Source of the DNA: CAZEAP01 sp964510315
GTDB taxonomy: Bacteria > Planctomycetota > Brocadiia > SM23-32
Direction of reading: 5' to 3'
Assembly (NCBI GenBank): GCA_964510315.1
Contig: CAZEAP010000022.1
Coordinates: forward strand, 6,382 to 70,381
DNA length: 64,000 nt
Part shown: piece by piece, positions 19,245 to 27,023 of the stretch
Numbering within the stretch: the first letter of the stretch is position 1
Layout of the letters: the number at the start of each line of letters is the position of its first letter
Translations under genes and position numbers: made by a program
The notes under the pieces: model-generated
Told to the model about the DNA's origin: nothing
The model's database searches: none
Seen by the model: only the letters and a program-made list of their open reading frames with translations

Positions 19245-19318
19245 GGTGATCGTCGGGGCGGGCGTCCTCCGTGTTGAGGCCTCGACGCGCCCGAGGCGGC
19301 CTGAGATCGTTCATCTCG

Positions 19319-19455
19319 CGGGTAAGGGTGGAGGTCCGGCGGGAACCGTTCGGGGTGGTGCTGGTGATCGGCCCCTCGAACTATCCGCTGTTCCTGCCCG
19401 GGGTGCAGGCCCTTCAAGGGCTCGCGGCGGGCAATGCCGTGGTGGTGAAGCCGGG
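19319..19455 (+). pseudogene. Aldehyde dehydrogenase fragment
   Basis: About 45 codons read VRREPFGVVLVIGPSNYPLF, LPGVQALQGLAAGNAVVVKPG, which is the conserved cofactor-site region of an aldehyde dehydrogenase. Both ends are missing. At 19456 the sequence switches, at a CCAGGGCGGC motif, into repeated DNA. In C30 carotenoid clusters an aldehyde dehydrogenase (CrtNc-type) accompanies CrtN and CrtP, so this scrap probably belonged to the same pathway as the two broken desaturases beside it. That link is inference. Confidence 0.7.
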
Positions 19456-19552
19456 CCAGGGCGGCCTGGGAACTTCTGAAGGCCGTCGCGGCGCGTACGC
19501 GGGTCGTCCCCACTTTGTCCCAAGCCGAACTGCCCACGGGCCGAAGCTCGGC
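19456..19552 (+). repeat. Duplicated 97-bp segment P, copy 1
   Basis: This stretch, beginning CCAGGGCGGCCTGGGAACTT, is identical to 20164-20260. Both are directly followed by a 252-bp R unit, so the duplicated block is 355 bp (19456-19810 and 20164-20518, offset 708). In one frame it reads AWELLKAVAAR, possibly remnant aldehyde dehydrogenase. Confidence 0.85.
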
Positions 19553-19804
19553 GGGGGGAGCGGGCAGCGCTGGAAGCACTGCCACTGCGGGCAAGGATGC
19601 CCGCGCCACACGGGCTCCTTTCGTAGCGCGACCTTCCAGGTCGCAGTGCCGGGCCATCTTGGCCCGGCTCCGACGGAGTTCTTTGCGGCTGGCCGGAGAG
19701 AACCCGCCGAAGCTGAGGACGACTCAGGGCGCGTGTAGGTTCCCCGGGGCGAACAGAGGAGGGCGGAGGTGATGAGCCGTTATGACGGCATCGGAGTGAT
19801 CGGT
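19553..19804 (+). repeat. 252-bp repeat unit R, copy a
   Basis: The first of three identical 252-bp units. It starts at GGGGGGAGCGGGCAGCGC and contains the palindromes GCGGGCA/TGCCCGC, GCGACC/GGTCGC and GGGCCATC/TTGGCCC of family R1, then a non-coding stretch, then an AGGAGGGCGGAGG ribosome site and the first codons (MSRYDGIGVIGGG) of a second desaturase. Copy b follows directly in tandem at the six-G run. Confidence 0.9.
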
Positions 19805-20056
19805 GGGGGGAGCGGGCAGCGCTGGAAGCACTGCCACTGCGGGCAAGGATGCCCGCGCCACACGGGCTCCTTTCGTAGCGCGACCTTCCAGGTCGCAGTG
19901 CCGGGCCATCTTGGCCCGGCTCCGACGGAGTTCTTTGCGGCTGGCCGGAGAGAACCCGCCGAAGCTGAGGACGACTCAGGGCGCGTGTAGGTTCCCCGGG
20001 GCGAACAGAGGAGGGCGGAGGTGATGAGCCGTTATGACGGCATCGGAGTGATCGGT
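19805..20056 (+). repeat. 252-bp repeat unit R, copy b (tandem with copy a)
   Basis: By eye identical to copy a, with an exact period of 252 bases. It ends at the six-G run 20057-20062, where the sequence continues into a longer piece of the second desaturase (LGGLAAACTLAARGCAVVLF). Confidence 0.9.
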
Positions 20057-20173
20057 GGGGGGCTCGGGGGGCTGGCCGCCGCCTGCACCCTTGCGGCAAG
20101 GGGATGCGCGGTGGTGCTCTTCGAGCGGAACGAGTGGCTCGGCGGAAAGGCCGCCGTGCTGGACCAGGGCGGC
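20024..20173 (+). pseudogene. Second CrtI-type desaturase, N-terminal copy interrupted by repeats
   Basis: From ATG 20024, preceded by GGAGGGCGGAGG, the frame encodes MSRYDGIGVIGGGLGGLAAA, CTLAARGCAVVLFERNEWLG and GKAAVLDQGG. This is a proper Rossmann FAD-binding start of a phytoene-desaturase-type enzyme. At the CCAGGGCGGC motif (20164-20173) it runs into segment P and repeat unit R instead of the expected YRFDMGPT continuation. That continuation is found 381 bases later in the copy starting at 20480. Confidence 0.78.
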
Positions 20174-20260
20174 CTGGGAACTTCTGAAGGCCGTCGCGGC
20201 GCGTACGCGGGTCGTCCCCACTTTGTCCCAAGCCGAACTGCCCACGGGCCGAAGCTCGGC
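20164..20260 (+). repeat. Duplicated 97-bp segment P, copy 2
   Basis: Identical to 19456-19552. Here it is joined to the desaturase gene instead of the aldehyde dehydrogenase scrap; the shared joint is CCAGGGCGGC. Confidence 0.85.
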
Positions 20261-20512
20261 GGGGGGAGCGGGCAGCGCTGGAAGCACTGCCACTGCGGGC
20301 AAGGATGCCCGCGCCACACGGGCTCCTTTCGTAGCGCGACCTTCCAGGTCGCAGTGCCGGGCCATCTTGGCCCGGCTCCGACGGAGTTCTTTGCGGCTGG
20401 CCGGAGAGAACCCGCCGAAGCTGAGGACGACTCAGGGCGCGTGTAGGTTCCCCGGGGCGAACAGAGGAGGGCGGAGGTGATGAGCCGTTATGACGGCATC
20501 GGAGTGATCGGT
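20261..20512 (+). repeat. 252-bp repeat unit R, copy c
   Basis: The third identical copy (20261 to 20512, again 252 bases to the next six-G run). It delivers a second ribosome site and start for the desaturase at 20480. Confidence 0.9.
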
Positions 20513-20860
20513 GGGGGGCTCGGGGGGCTGGCCGCCGTGCTGGACCAGGGCGGCTATCGGTTCGACATGGGGCCGACGATACTCACGGTGCCGGCGGTTC
20601 TGGAGAGGATCTTCGCCGAGGCCGGTCGGGAGGTCGAGGACGAGCTGGACCTGGTCGAGCTGGATCCTCAGTGGCGGTGTTTTTTCGAAGACGGCGGCCG
20701 GCTGGACCTGGTGGCCGACCCCGAGCAGATGGGGGCCAACCTGGAGGAATTCGCGCCGGGACGGGGTTTGGCCGACCGATACAGGCGCTTTATCGAGTTG
20801 TCCGGCCGGCTCCACCGGCTGGCGGATGAATACTTCTTCTGGCGGCCCGTCGGTTCCACC
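20480..20860 (+). pseudogene. Second CrtI-type desaturase, copy with 25-codon deletion and lost C-terminus
   Basis: From ATG 20480 the frame gives MSRYDGIGVIGGGLGGLAA and then VLDQGGYRFDMGPTILTVPA, skipping 25 codons present in the copy at 20024. The missing 75 bases lie between two GGCCGCC motifs. It then continues normally (VLERIFAEAGREVEDELDLV up to RLADEYFFWRPVGS) but loses homology near 20860. The open frame runs on to 21103 in unrelated sequence. About 150 of the usual 500 residues are present. Deleting the 381 bases between the 25-bp direct repeats at 20149 and 20530 would restore a clean N-terminus but not the missing rest. Confidence 0.78.
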
Positions 20861-20915
20861 GCGGGGTCGCTGTCGGGAGGGCCCGGCGGCTGGGCGCGGA
20901 GGCTGGTCCGGAGAC

Positions 20916-20932
20916 AACCGTCTTGGACGGTT
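20916..20932 (+). terminator. Hairpin after the broken carotenoid locus
   Basis: AACCGTC and GACGGTT form a perfect 7-bp stem around a TTG loop, followed by CCTT. It could end transcription of the desaturase wreckage before the baeRF gene. Confidence 0.42.
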
Positions 20933-20998
20933 CCTTGGGCGGAAAGCCGGTTCAATGTCTCAGCGGCGCGGCCGATGGAACTGGCGGGGTGTTGCATT

Positions 20999-21004
20999 TA
21001 TAAT
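20999..21004 (+). promoter_or_regulatory. Possible -10 box of the baeRF gene
   Basis: A perfect TATAAT lies 71 bases before the ATG at 21076. No good -35 box is seen at the normal distance. Confidence 0.35.
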
Positions 21005-21075
21005 GAGACGTGCGGCGCGTCCGCACGTCAGTTGGGAGTCGATTCGCACAGCAGACAGTTCAGGGGAGAGCCCTT

Positions 21076-22236
21076 ATGGACCTGTTTAGACGCGAGCACC
21101 TGAGTGAGCTGGCCCGTCATCGGCAGAACCCGTGCCTCTCGATGTTTCTGCCCCTCGAGACCGGCGGGCCGGAGAAGAAACAGAACCGGATTCGGCTGAA
21201 GAACCTCCTGCAGGAGGCGGAGAAGCAGCTCGAGGAGATGGACCTTCGACCCAACCAGATCGACGAATTTCTGGAGCCGGCCAGGGAACTGCTCGAAGAG
21301 TTGCCCTACTGGAAACAGGACAGCGACGGCCTGGCCGTCTTCCTCTCGCCGGAGATGTTTCGCTACTACCGGCTGCCGGCCGGCTTTGAGGAACTGGCCG
21401 TGGTGACCGAGCAGTTCCACATCCGGCCGCTGCTGCCCCTGCTGACCGAAGACGGCCGCTATTACGTGCTGGCGCTCAGCCAGAATAACGTGCGTTTCCT
21501 CCAATGCACCCGACACAGCCACCGGGAAATGGAACTAAAGGATGCCCCCGACAGCCTTAGCGAACTGCTCCAGTACGAGGCGGACACCGAGACGCTGCAG
21601 TTCCACTGGGGCGCCCCCGAGCGGGGCTCCCATTCGGGGGGTATGGTCTTCCACGGCCAGGCGGACGAGGGGGACAAGGCGATACACAAGAAGAAGGTGG
21701 TCCAGTTCGTGCATCAGGTCGAGAACGGCGTGGACAAACTGCTGGGCGATCAGAGGGCCCCGCTCGTTCTTGCCGGCGTGGAGGAGATTCGGGCCATCTA
21801 CCGAGGGGTCAACCAGCGGTCCGATCTGATGGAGGACGGCATAGAGGGGAATCCCGACCGCGTTCCCACCCGCCAACTGCGGCAAGAGGCGTGGGAAGTC
21901 GTCCGCCCGCACTTCGAGGAGACCAAGCAGAAGGCGGTCGGCGCCTACCAGCGGTTTGCAGGGACCGAAAGGGGATCGGACGACCTGGACGAGATACTGG
22001 AAGCCGCCGACGCGGGACGCGTCCAGATACTTTTGACCGACCTGAACCGCCATGAGTGGGGCCGCTACGACCCGGGCAGCGGCCTTATCCGCCTCCACTA
22101 CAGGGAAGAGGGCGGCGACGAAGACCTGCTGGACCTGGCCGCCGTCCAGACGCTGCTCCACGGGGGCATCGTCTTCGCCCTGTGCAGCGAGGAGATGCCC
22201 GGGGGCTGCGAGCTGGCCGCCGTCTTCCGCTACTGA
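21076..22236 (+). CDS. Bacterial archaeo-eukaryotic release-factor family 3 protein (baeRF_family3)
   Basis: A 386-residue protein related to archaeal/eukaryotic aeRF1. Pattern matches to the family-3 group include a start on MDLFRREHLSELARHRQNPC, DSDGLAVFLSPEMFRYYRLP, YYVLALSQNNVRFLQCTRHS, RAPLVLAGVEEI, a GIEGNPDRV segment and a C-terminal LLDLAAVQTLLHGG, EEMPGGCELAAVFRY. Bacterial aeRF proteins are proposed to act on ribosomes or in stress and defence, but no function is established. The frame is open from 21010; the ATG at 21076 is preceded by AGGGGAGAG and starts the homology. It lies behind the rearranged carotenoid locus with its own promoter-like -10 box. Confidence 0.82.
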   Translation: MDLFRREHLSELARHRQNPCLSMFLPLETGGPEKKQNRIRLKNLLQEAEKQLEEMDLRPNQIDEFLEPARELLEELPYWKQDSDGLAVFLSPEMFRYYRLPAGFEELAVVTEQFHIRPLLPLLTEDGRYYVLALSQNNVRFLQCTRHSHREMELKDAPDSLSELLQYEADTETLQFHWGAPERGSHSGGMVFHGQADEGDKAIHKKKVVQFVHQVENGVDKLLGDQRAPLVLAGVEEIRAIYRGVNQRSDLMEDGIEGNPDRVPTRQLRQEAWEVVRPHFEETKQKAVGAYQRFAGTERGSDDLDEILEAADAGRVQILLTDLNRHEWGRYDPGSGLIRLHYREEGGDEDLLDLAAVQTLLHGGIVFALCSEEMPGGCELAAVFRY

Positions 22237-22249
22237 TCCGCTCCTTCCG

Positions 22250-22278
22250 TTGCGTCCCGCATCGGCTGCGGCTACAAT
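22250..22278 (+). promoter_or_regulatory. Possible promoter of the CooT-FmdE gene
   Basis: TTGCGT (22250-22255), a 17-base spacer and TACAAT (22273-22278) leave a leader of roughly 105 bases before the ATG at 22389. No riboswitch-like structure is recognised in that leader. Confidence 0.45.
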
Positions 22279-22388
22279 CCCCCTGGTAGTACGACTGTGG
22301 CCAACGTGTCACGCGCTCTTGGCGCCGGCGGCGGATCGGCGCGACCCCCACAGATTGCCCTCGGCGGACAAACCCGGGGAGGCAACCC

Positions 22389-22994
22389 ATGTGCCAGTCG
22401 GACGTGTACCTTGAAGGGGCGGACGGAGAAGAGCTGCTCATGAAGGACGTGGGCTGGATGGAAGCGGCCGGCGAGGGCCTGCTTCTCAAAGACGTGGCCG
22501 GGGAGGAGAGAGCCCTGCCCGGCCGCCTGCACTACGCCGACCTGGTGGGGCACCGCATCGTGCTGCGGAGAGACGGCGGGGAGGAGCATCTGGGGCGGAT
22601 GGTCCTCCGGGCGGAGGAGTTTCACGGACACCTCGGACCATACCTGGTCTTCGGGCTGCGGATGGGCCTGCTGGCGCGCCGACGGCTCGGGTTCGAGGGA
22701 CATTTCGACCTGAGGGTCACCGCCCGCACCGGGTCGGAGACGCCGGTCTCCTGCATGGTGGACGGCCTGCAGATCAGCACGGGAGCGACGCTGGGGAAAG
22801 GCAACATCGAGGTCCGCCCGCCCCGGGACGGCCGCCCCTCCGCCCGCTTCGAGACCGGGGAGAAGGAGCTGGAGATCGCCCTCGCCGGGCCCGCCCTCCA
22901 GTTGGTGCGCGAGATGGGAGATGACGAGGCCACCCGCCGGGCCGCCCGGAGGGCCGTTGAGATGGAGGAAGAACGCCTCTTCACCGTCCGGTAA
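22389..22994 (+). CDS. CooT-FmdE fusion protein (predicted metal-binding)
   Basis: A 201-residue protein with two domains normally encoded separately. Residues 1-60 (MCQSDVYLEGADGEELLMKD ... DLVGHRIVL) match the CooT family of small nickel-binding proteins, including the Cys2 that binds nickel in CooT. Residues 70-195 match the FmdE domain: EFHGHLGPYLVFGLRMG with the His79-x-His81 pair, and PVSCMVDGLQISTGATLGKG with Cys122. FmdE-type domains bind zinc or other metals and occur beside molybdenum/tungsten and corrinoid enzymes. A metal-handling or regulatory role is inferred. It converges on the sugar operon, 27 bases away. Confidence 0.82.
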   Translation: MCQSDVYLEGADGEELLMKDVGWMEAAGEGLLLKDVAGEERALPGRLHYADLVGHRIVLRRDGGEEHLGRMVLRAEEFHGHLGPYLVFGLRMGLLARRRLGFEGHFDLRVTARTGSETPVSCMVDGLQISTGATLGKGNIEVRPPRDGRPSARFETGEKELEIALAGPALQLVREMGDDEATRRAARRAVEMEEERLFTVR

Positions 22995-23021
22995 GGCTCC
23001 GAGGTATAGGGCCCGCCGTCC

Positions 23022-23921
23022 CTACGTTCCGACGGCAAAGCCGTTCGGGTACTCGGGACTGAGCTGGAACTCCACGATCCGCTCCATCAGCTTCAGGTAC
23101 TGGATGCCGTCGCGGGCGGCGGTGTCGGAGTCCGGCACCATGGGGGCGGACTCGATCGTGCAGTATCCGTCGTAGCCGATTTTCTTCGCCGCCCGGAGCA
23201 CCGCCTTGAAATCCACCGTGCCGTAGCCGGGCGTCAGGGAGTTGGAGTCGCGGAAGTGCATGTGCCACAGCAGGTCACCGGCGTCCACGACCGCCTCGTA
23301 GGGGTTGAGTTCCTCGAAGTTGGCGTGGAACCAGTCGAGCTGGATGCCGATGTTGTCCCGTCCCGTCAGCTCGATCAGTCGCCGGTGGTTGGCCACCGTG
23401 TTGACGAACTTGCCCATCTCCAGGTGATTGGTGGCCTCGAAGACCAGGCGCACGCCCTTCTCGGCCGCGTAGTCGCACATGCGCCGGAGGGCGTCCACGG
23501 CCACGGCCGTCGCCTCGGGGACGTTCTCGGCCGTTATCTCATCGTGGACGGCCACGGCCACCGTCACCGCGGGGCAGTCCAGCTCGGAGGCGAAGTCGAT
23601 GGACGCCCTCGTCTCTGAGACCGCCAGGTCGGCGGTCTCCGGTTCGGTCAGGGTCTTGTAGGTCGGCGAGTAGGGGTCCCACATCTCGCCCCAGCACTCA
23701 TTGACGCAGGAGACCTCCAGCCCGAAGTCGGCTTTGAGCCGGCGGTGGGTCTCCAGGTATTCCTCCATGCCGACGCCCATGCCGTAGCGTCCTTTCGGCG
23801 GGGTGATCTCGACGGCGTCGTAGCCGAACCTCTTGAGGCGCTCGTAGGTCTTCTCCGGGTGGAGGAAGGCTTCCTCCTGGCCGAAGGTCAGTTGGAAGTA
23901 GCTGAACTTCAGTGATTTCAT
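23022..23921 (-). CDS. Sugar phosphate isomerase/epimerase family (AP endonuclease-2 TIM barrel)
   Basis: A 299-residue TIM-barrel protein of the xylose isomerase-like/AP endonuclease-2 superfamily. It shows GYDAVEITPPKGRYGMG, VSCVNECWGEMW, RLVFEATNHLEMGKFVNT, NIGIQLDWFHANFEE, LLWHMHFRDSN and GYCTIESAPM. The Glu, Asp-His, His and Glu positions form the usual divalent-metal site. Such proteins isomerise or epimerise keto-sugars or act as dehydratases on inosose-like compounds. It is the last gene of a six-gene minus-strand operon that starts with an FGGY kinase. Substrate unknown. Confidence 0.85.
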   Translation of the reverse strand: MKSLKFSYFQLTFGQEEAFLHPEKTYERLKRFGYDAVEITPPKGRYGMGVGMEEYLETHRRLKADFGLEVSCVNECWGEMWDPYSPTYKTLTEPETADLAVSETRASIDFASELDCPAVTVAVAVHDEITAENVPEATAVAVDALRRMCDYAAEKGVRLVFEATNHLEMGKFVNTVANHRRLIELTGRDNIGIQLDWFHANFEELNPYEAVVDAGDLLWHMHFRDSNSLTPGYGTVDFKAVLRAAKKIGYDGYCTIESAPMVPDSDTAARDGIQYLKLMERIVEFQLSPEYPNGFAVGT

Positions 23922-23979
23922 GCGGCACCGCCTTCCCGTTGCAGACGCGTATGGGGGCGCTGGCCCGGCCCGCCGGCCC

Positions 23980-25395
23980 TCAGCCGATGTGACGGTAGAC
24001 GTCCCAGCCCATGTATTTGCCCAATGCCTCCCGCAGCACGGCCGCGGTGGAGGAGCGGTTCATGGCGACGTGATGCTCGAAGCCGTTGCGGCAGATGTAG
24101 TCCATCAGTTCCTGGAGGCCGGGCACTTCGCAGACGGCGACTCCTCCGGGCGTCTCCACCGGGTCGTCGGTGAAACGGCCCTCGCCGAAGTAGGCCCTGA
24201 TCCTGCCGCGCTGGTCGTCGGTGGAGATCTTGCCGAAGGTCATCGGTCCAGGGGCCACTTTGCCCTTGATGCCGCCGAAGCACAGGTCGTAGCCGAGGCT
24301 TTCGCCGAGGATGTCGAGCGGCTCGATTCTGATATCGTCGGCCACGAAGCCTTTGGCGTAGGCCGAGCAGTGGACGCAGACGCACTTCTCGCGCTGGTCG
24401 GCGTAGTTGTTGTTCCAGTCCAGGTAGCCCGACGGTTCGCCGGACGCAAGCTGCAGGGCGTACATGGTGAGGGCCCCGGTGACGTCGGTTTCGCAGGCGG
24501 CGGGCCGGCCCTTCTCGCTCATCATGCTCATCGGCAGACAGGCGGCGCAGCCGTAGTTCTCCTGCAGGGAAGACCAGCACTGGATTGCGGTTGCATCGCA
24601 GTGGTTCTGGTCGGCCCACTCCTCCAGGGCCAGGGCAAACCTGGCGGACCGGGCGATCTGCTCTTCTTCGATCTCCGGTGGGACCTTGCCGTATTCACGG
24701 ATGGCGGCGATTCTGTCCTGCACCTCCGGGCCGCTGCCTCTGGATCGGGCGGCGGCGAGGATCTCCGAGAGGTCCACCACGCTGATGGTAATGCCCGATG
24801 CCTGCAGCAGCTTCTCGCTGTAGCGCACGGTGTGGAAGGGGTCCGGCCGCTGGCCCACTGCGCCGATGCGCGCCCCACGAAGCCCGCCGACCACCCGGCA
24901 GACACCGGCGAAGAAAGCGATGTCCTTTGCGAACTCCTGACTGCCGATGGGGCAGGAGTGGAGCGCCGTGTTGGTGAACTTGATGTTGTGCTGGTAGAGG
25001 TTGTTGCAGACCGACAGCTTGCCGCAGAAGGCGTCCCGCCGGTGCGCGATGTCCATCGCGGACAGGTCGTCGTCGCTGGCCTGCACCAGCACGGGGACGT
25101 CCAGGTCGGCCAGGTCTATCGCCTGGGTGACCCCCTGCTCGTCGCCGAAGTTCGGCAGGACCACGATGATGCCGTCGATCTCCTCGCGGTTCTCGCTGAA
25201 CAGCCGCGCGCACTTCCGGGCGTCCTCGAAGGTCTCGATGGCGCCGTAGTCGGTGGCGTCCTCAGGGGTGATGACGTAGTCGTAGCCAAGCACCTCCAGC
25301 TTCTCCAGAACCTGCTTCCTGCCCTCGACGGCCAGCGAGGCGGGGAAAAAGCCCCGCGTCGAAACGATGACTCCGAACGTTACGTCCTTTTCCAT
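23980..25395 (-). CDS. L-fucose/L-arabinose isomerase-like protein
   Basis: A 471-residue member of the FucI/AraA-like isomerase superfamily: GIIVVLPNFGDEQGVTQAID, DVPVLVQASDDD, RRDAFCGKLSVCNNLYQ, GARIGAVGQRPDPFHTVRY, AIQCWSSLQENYGCAACLPM and CETDVTGALTMYAL, where the conserved Glu and Asp would bind Mn2+. It is shorter than FucI (about 590) and closer in length to AraA (about 500). Several planctomycete-type homologues are annotated as fucose isomerase without proof. It lies between a VOC protein gene and a TIM-barrel isomerase gene, with spacings of 31 and 58 bases, so it acts in the same pathway. Confidence 0.83.
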   Translation of the reverse strand: MEKDVTFGVIVSTRGFFPASLAVEGRKQVLEKLEVLGYDYVITPEDATDYGAIETFEDARKCARLFSENREEIDGIIVVLPNFGDEQGVTQAIDLADLDVPVLVQASDDDLSAMDIAHRRDAFCGKLSVCNNLYQHNIKFTNTALHSCPIGSQEFAKDIAFFAGVCRVVGGLRGARIGAVGQRPDPFHTVRYSEKLLQASGITISVVDLSEILAAARSRGSGPEVQDRIAAIREYGKVPPEIEEEQIARSARFALALEEWADQNHCDATAIQCWSSLQENYGCAACLPMSMMSEKGRPAACETDVTGALTMYALQLASGEPSGYLDWNNNYADQREKCVCVHCSAYAKGFVADDIRIEPLDILGESLGYDLCFGGIKGKVAPGPMTFGKISTDDQRGRIRAYFGEGRFTDDPVETPGGVAVCEVPGLQELMDYICRNGFEHHVAMNRSSTAAVLREALGKYMGWDVYRHIG

Positions 25396-25426
25396 GACGG
25401 CATCTCCTTTCGGGAACTTCTTCGGT

Positions 25427-25951
25427 TTAGTCTTCCTCTTCCGGAGGGTAGATGCGTTCGGGCGGCTCTCTGCCCTCCGGACGCTCGATCAGCTCTATGG
25501 TCGTGTTAATCACCCGTTCGGTGTCCAGGTAGGCGTAATGCCCGTCGCCATCCGGGCCGAAGCCGGCGCCGTCCATGGTCATGCGAAACCCGGCCTCCTC
25601 GGCCTTTCGGAGTGACTCCTCCATGTCCTCGGTGAGGACGCCGATGTGGTGTATGCCGTAGCCGTGCTCCTCGACGAATTCCCGGTAGACGGTGTCGCCC
25701 TCCAGCGGTTCTATCAATTCGATGCGCATCGAGCCGATGTAGGAGAGGGCGACCTTCATCTTGTACTCGGTGGGCTCTCCGTCGCGGGTCATTCGTTCGA
25801 CCAGGGGTTTGCCGTAGGTGTAGATGTGCCACGGCCCGACGCCGAACATCTCCCACCAGTGCCTGACGGCCCGCTCGATGTCGGGCACGATGATACAGAT
25901 CTGTGCAACGTCCTCCAGGGGGAAAGGCGCTTCCGGATTTTGCCGGCTCAT
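25427..25951 (-). CDS. VOC (glyoxalase/bleomycin-resistance) family protein
   Basis: A 174-residue vicinal-oxygen-chelate protein with two beta-alpha-beta-beta-beta modules: QICIIVPDIERAVRHWWEMF, MRIELIEPLEGDTVYREFVE, then HGYGIHHIGVLTEDMEESLR and GGHYAYLDT-like GDGHYAYLDTERV. The His and Glu positions fit a single metal site as in methylmalonyl-CoA epimerase or glyoxalase I. It is placed 16 bases behind the alcohol dehydrogenase gene and 31 before the isomerase gene, so it probably works on an intermediate of the same sugar pathway, for example as an epimerase. The reaction is not known. Confidence 0.8.
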   Translation of the reverse strand: MSRQNPEAPFPLEDVAQICIIVPDIERAVRHWWEMFGVGPWHIYTYGKPLVERMTRDGEPTEYKMKVALSYIGSMRIELIEPLEGDTVYREFVEEHGYGIHHIGVLTEDMEESLRKAEEAGFRMTMDGAGFGPDGDGHYAYLDTERVINTTIELIERPEGREPPERIYPPEEED

Positions 25952-25967
25952 TTGGTGATTCGTTTCC

Positions 25968-27023
25968 TCATGGGCTGAAGACGACTTTCAGTGCCCTGCC
26001 CGCCATGGCTTCCTCGACGCCCCGGTCGAACTCCGACAGGGGCAGACGGTGGGTGACCAGCTTCCCGCCCGGCACCCGGTCGGAATCCAGAAGCTCCAGC
26101 GCCCGCGTGTGGTGCCGGGGGGCCAATGTAGTGGTCCCGATCAGCTTCAGCGCGTTGTAATGGACGATATTCGTGTCGATGCCGGGGGTGCTCTGGTCCT
26201 CGGGCAGGCCTCCGAAGAGCAGGACGCGGCCCCCCTTTCGGGCCATCTCCACCGCCTGGACCTGGGTGGCGGGGACCGGGTTGGCCGTGATGACCACCTC
26301 CGCACCTTGGCCGTCCGTCAGGTCCAGGACCGCCTCCACCGCGTCCTCCTCGGCCGCGTTGACCAGGTCGTCGGGCTCGAATTCGGCCGCCAGCTCCAGC
26401 CGGCCGGCCTTCACGTCCAGGCCGATGATGCGGTCGGCGCCGCGGGTGCGGGCCAGGCTGATGTGGACGCAGCCGATGGGGCCGGTGCCGATGACCGCCA
26501 CGGTGTCGCCGAGACCGACCTCTCCCTTCTCCTGGGCGTGGACGCAGGAGGAGACGGGTTCCGCGACGGCGGCGCAGGCCGGCTCCAGCCCTTCGGGGGC
26601 GGCGAAGATGCTGCCCCGCTCGACGGCTTCGGCGGGGATGGCCACGTACTCCGCGAATCCTCCGGGCCAGGCCTGGGCGATCTCCCGGTAGTCCTCGCAC
26701 AGTTCGCGACGTCCCGCAATGCAGAAATCGCACTCCCCGCAGTAGACCAGCGGCGCTACCGAGAGCCGGTCGCCTTCGGTCCAGCGTGTCCGGCAGGAGG
26801 CGCCCACCTCCCGCACGATGCCGCAGATCTCGTGTCCGAGGATCCACGGCAACTCGACTCGACGGTGCCCGTGCCGGAGCGTGCGCAGGTCCGAGCCGCA
26901 CAGGCCGCAGGCTTCGACCGCCAGGAGCAGGCCGCCCTCCGGGCAATCCGGCACGGGCACCTCCTCCAGGGACCAGTCGCCGGGGGCTGTGACCACCACG
27001 GCCCTCATTTTGGCGTCGCTCAT
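25968..27023 (-). CDS. Zinc-dependent medium-chain alcohol/sorbitol dehydrogenase
   Basis: A 351-residue MDR dehydrogenase. The catalytic zinc site is seen in EACGLCGSDLRTLRHGH and LGHEICGIVREVG. The structural zinc site has four cysteines in APLVYCGECDFCIAGRRELC. The Rossmann NAD(P) motif is GDTVAVIGTGPIGCVH. It resembles threonine dehydrogenase/sorbitol dehydrogenase relatives that oxidise polyols or sugar acids. Its ATG overlaps the stop of the upstream COG4091-type gene by four bases (ATGA), indicating translational coupling. Substrate unknown. Confidence 0.88.
   Translation of the reverse strand: MSDAKMRAVVVTAPGDWSLEEVPVPDCPEGGLLLAVEACGLCGSDLRTLRHGHRRVELPWILGHEICGIVREVGASCRTRWTEGDRLSVAPLVYCGECDFCIAGRRELCEDYREIAQAWPGGFAEYVAIPAEAVERGSIFAAPEGLEPACAAVAEPVSSCVHAQEKGEVGLGDTVAVIGTGPIGCVHISLARTRGADRIIGLDVKAGRLELAAEFEPDDLVNAAEEDAVEAVLDLTDGQGAEVVITANPVPATQVQAVEMARKGGRVLLFGGLPEDQSTPGIDTNIVHYNALKLIGTTTLAPRHHTRALELLDSDRVPGGKLVTHRLPLSEFDRGVEEAMAGRALKVVFSP

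Noticed and set aside
19311..20231. 306-codon minus-strand frame over the tandem repeats with internal peptide repeats
   Set aside because: Its internal repetition only mirrors the 252-bp DNA units; it contains no domain and begins nowhere sensible.
19553..20512. Possible CRISPR array (three repeats)
   Set aside because: Units are 252 bp, two in direct tandem without spacers, and contain gene starts; no cas genes are near.
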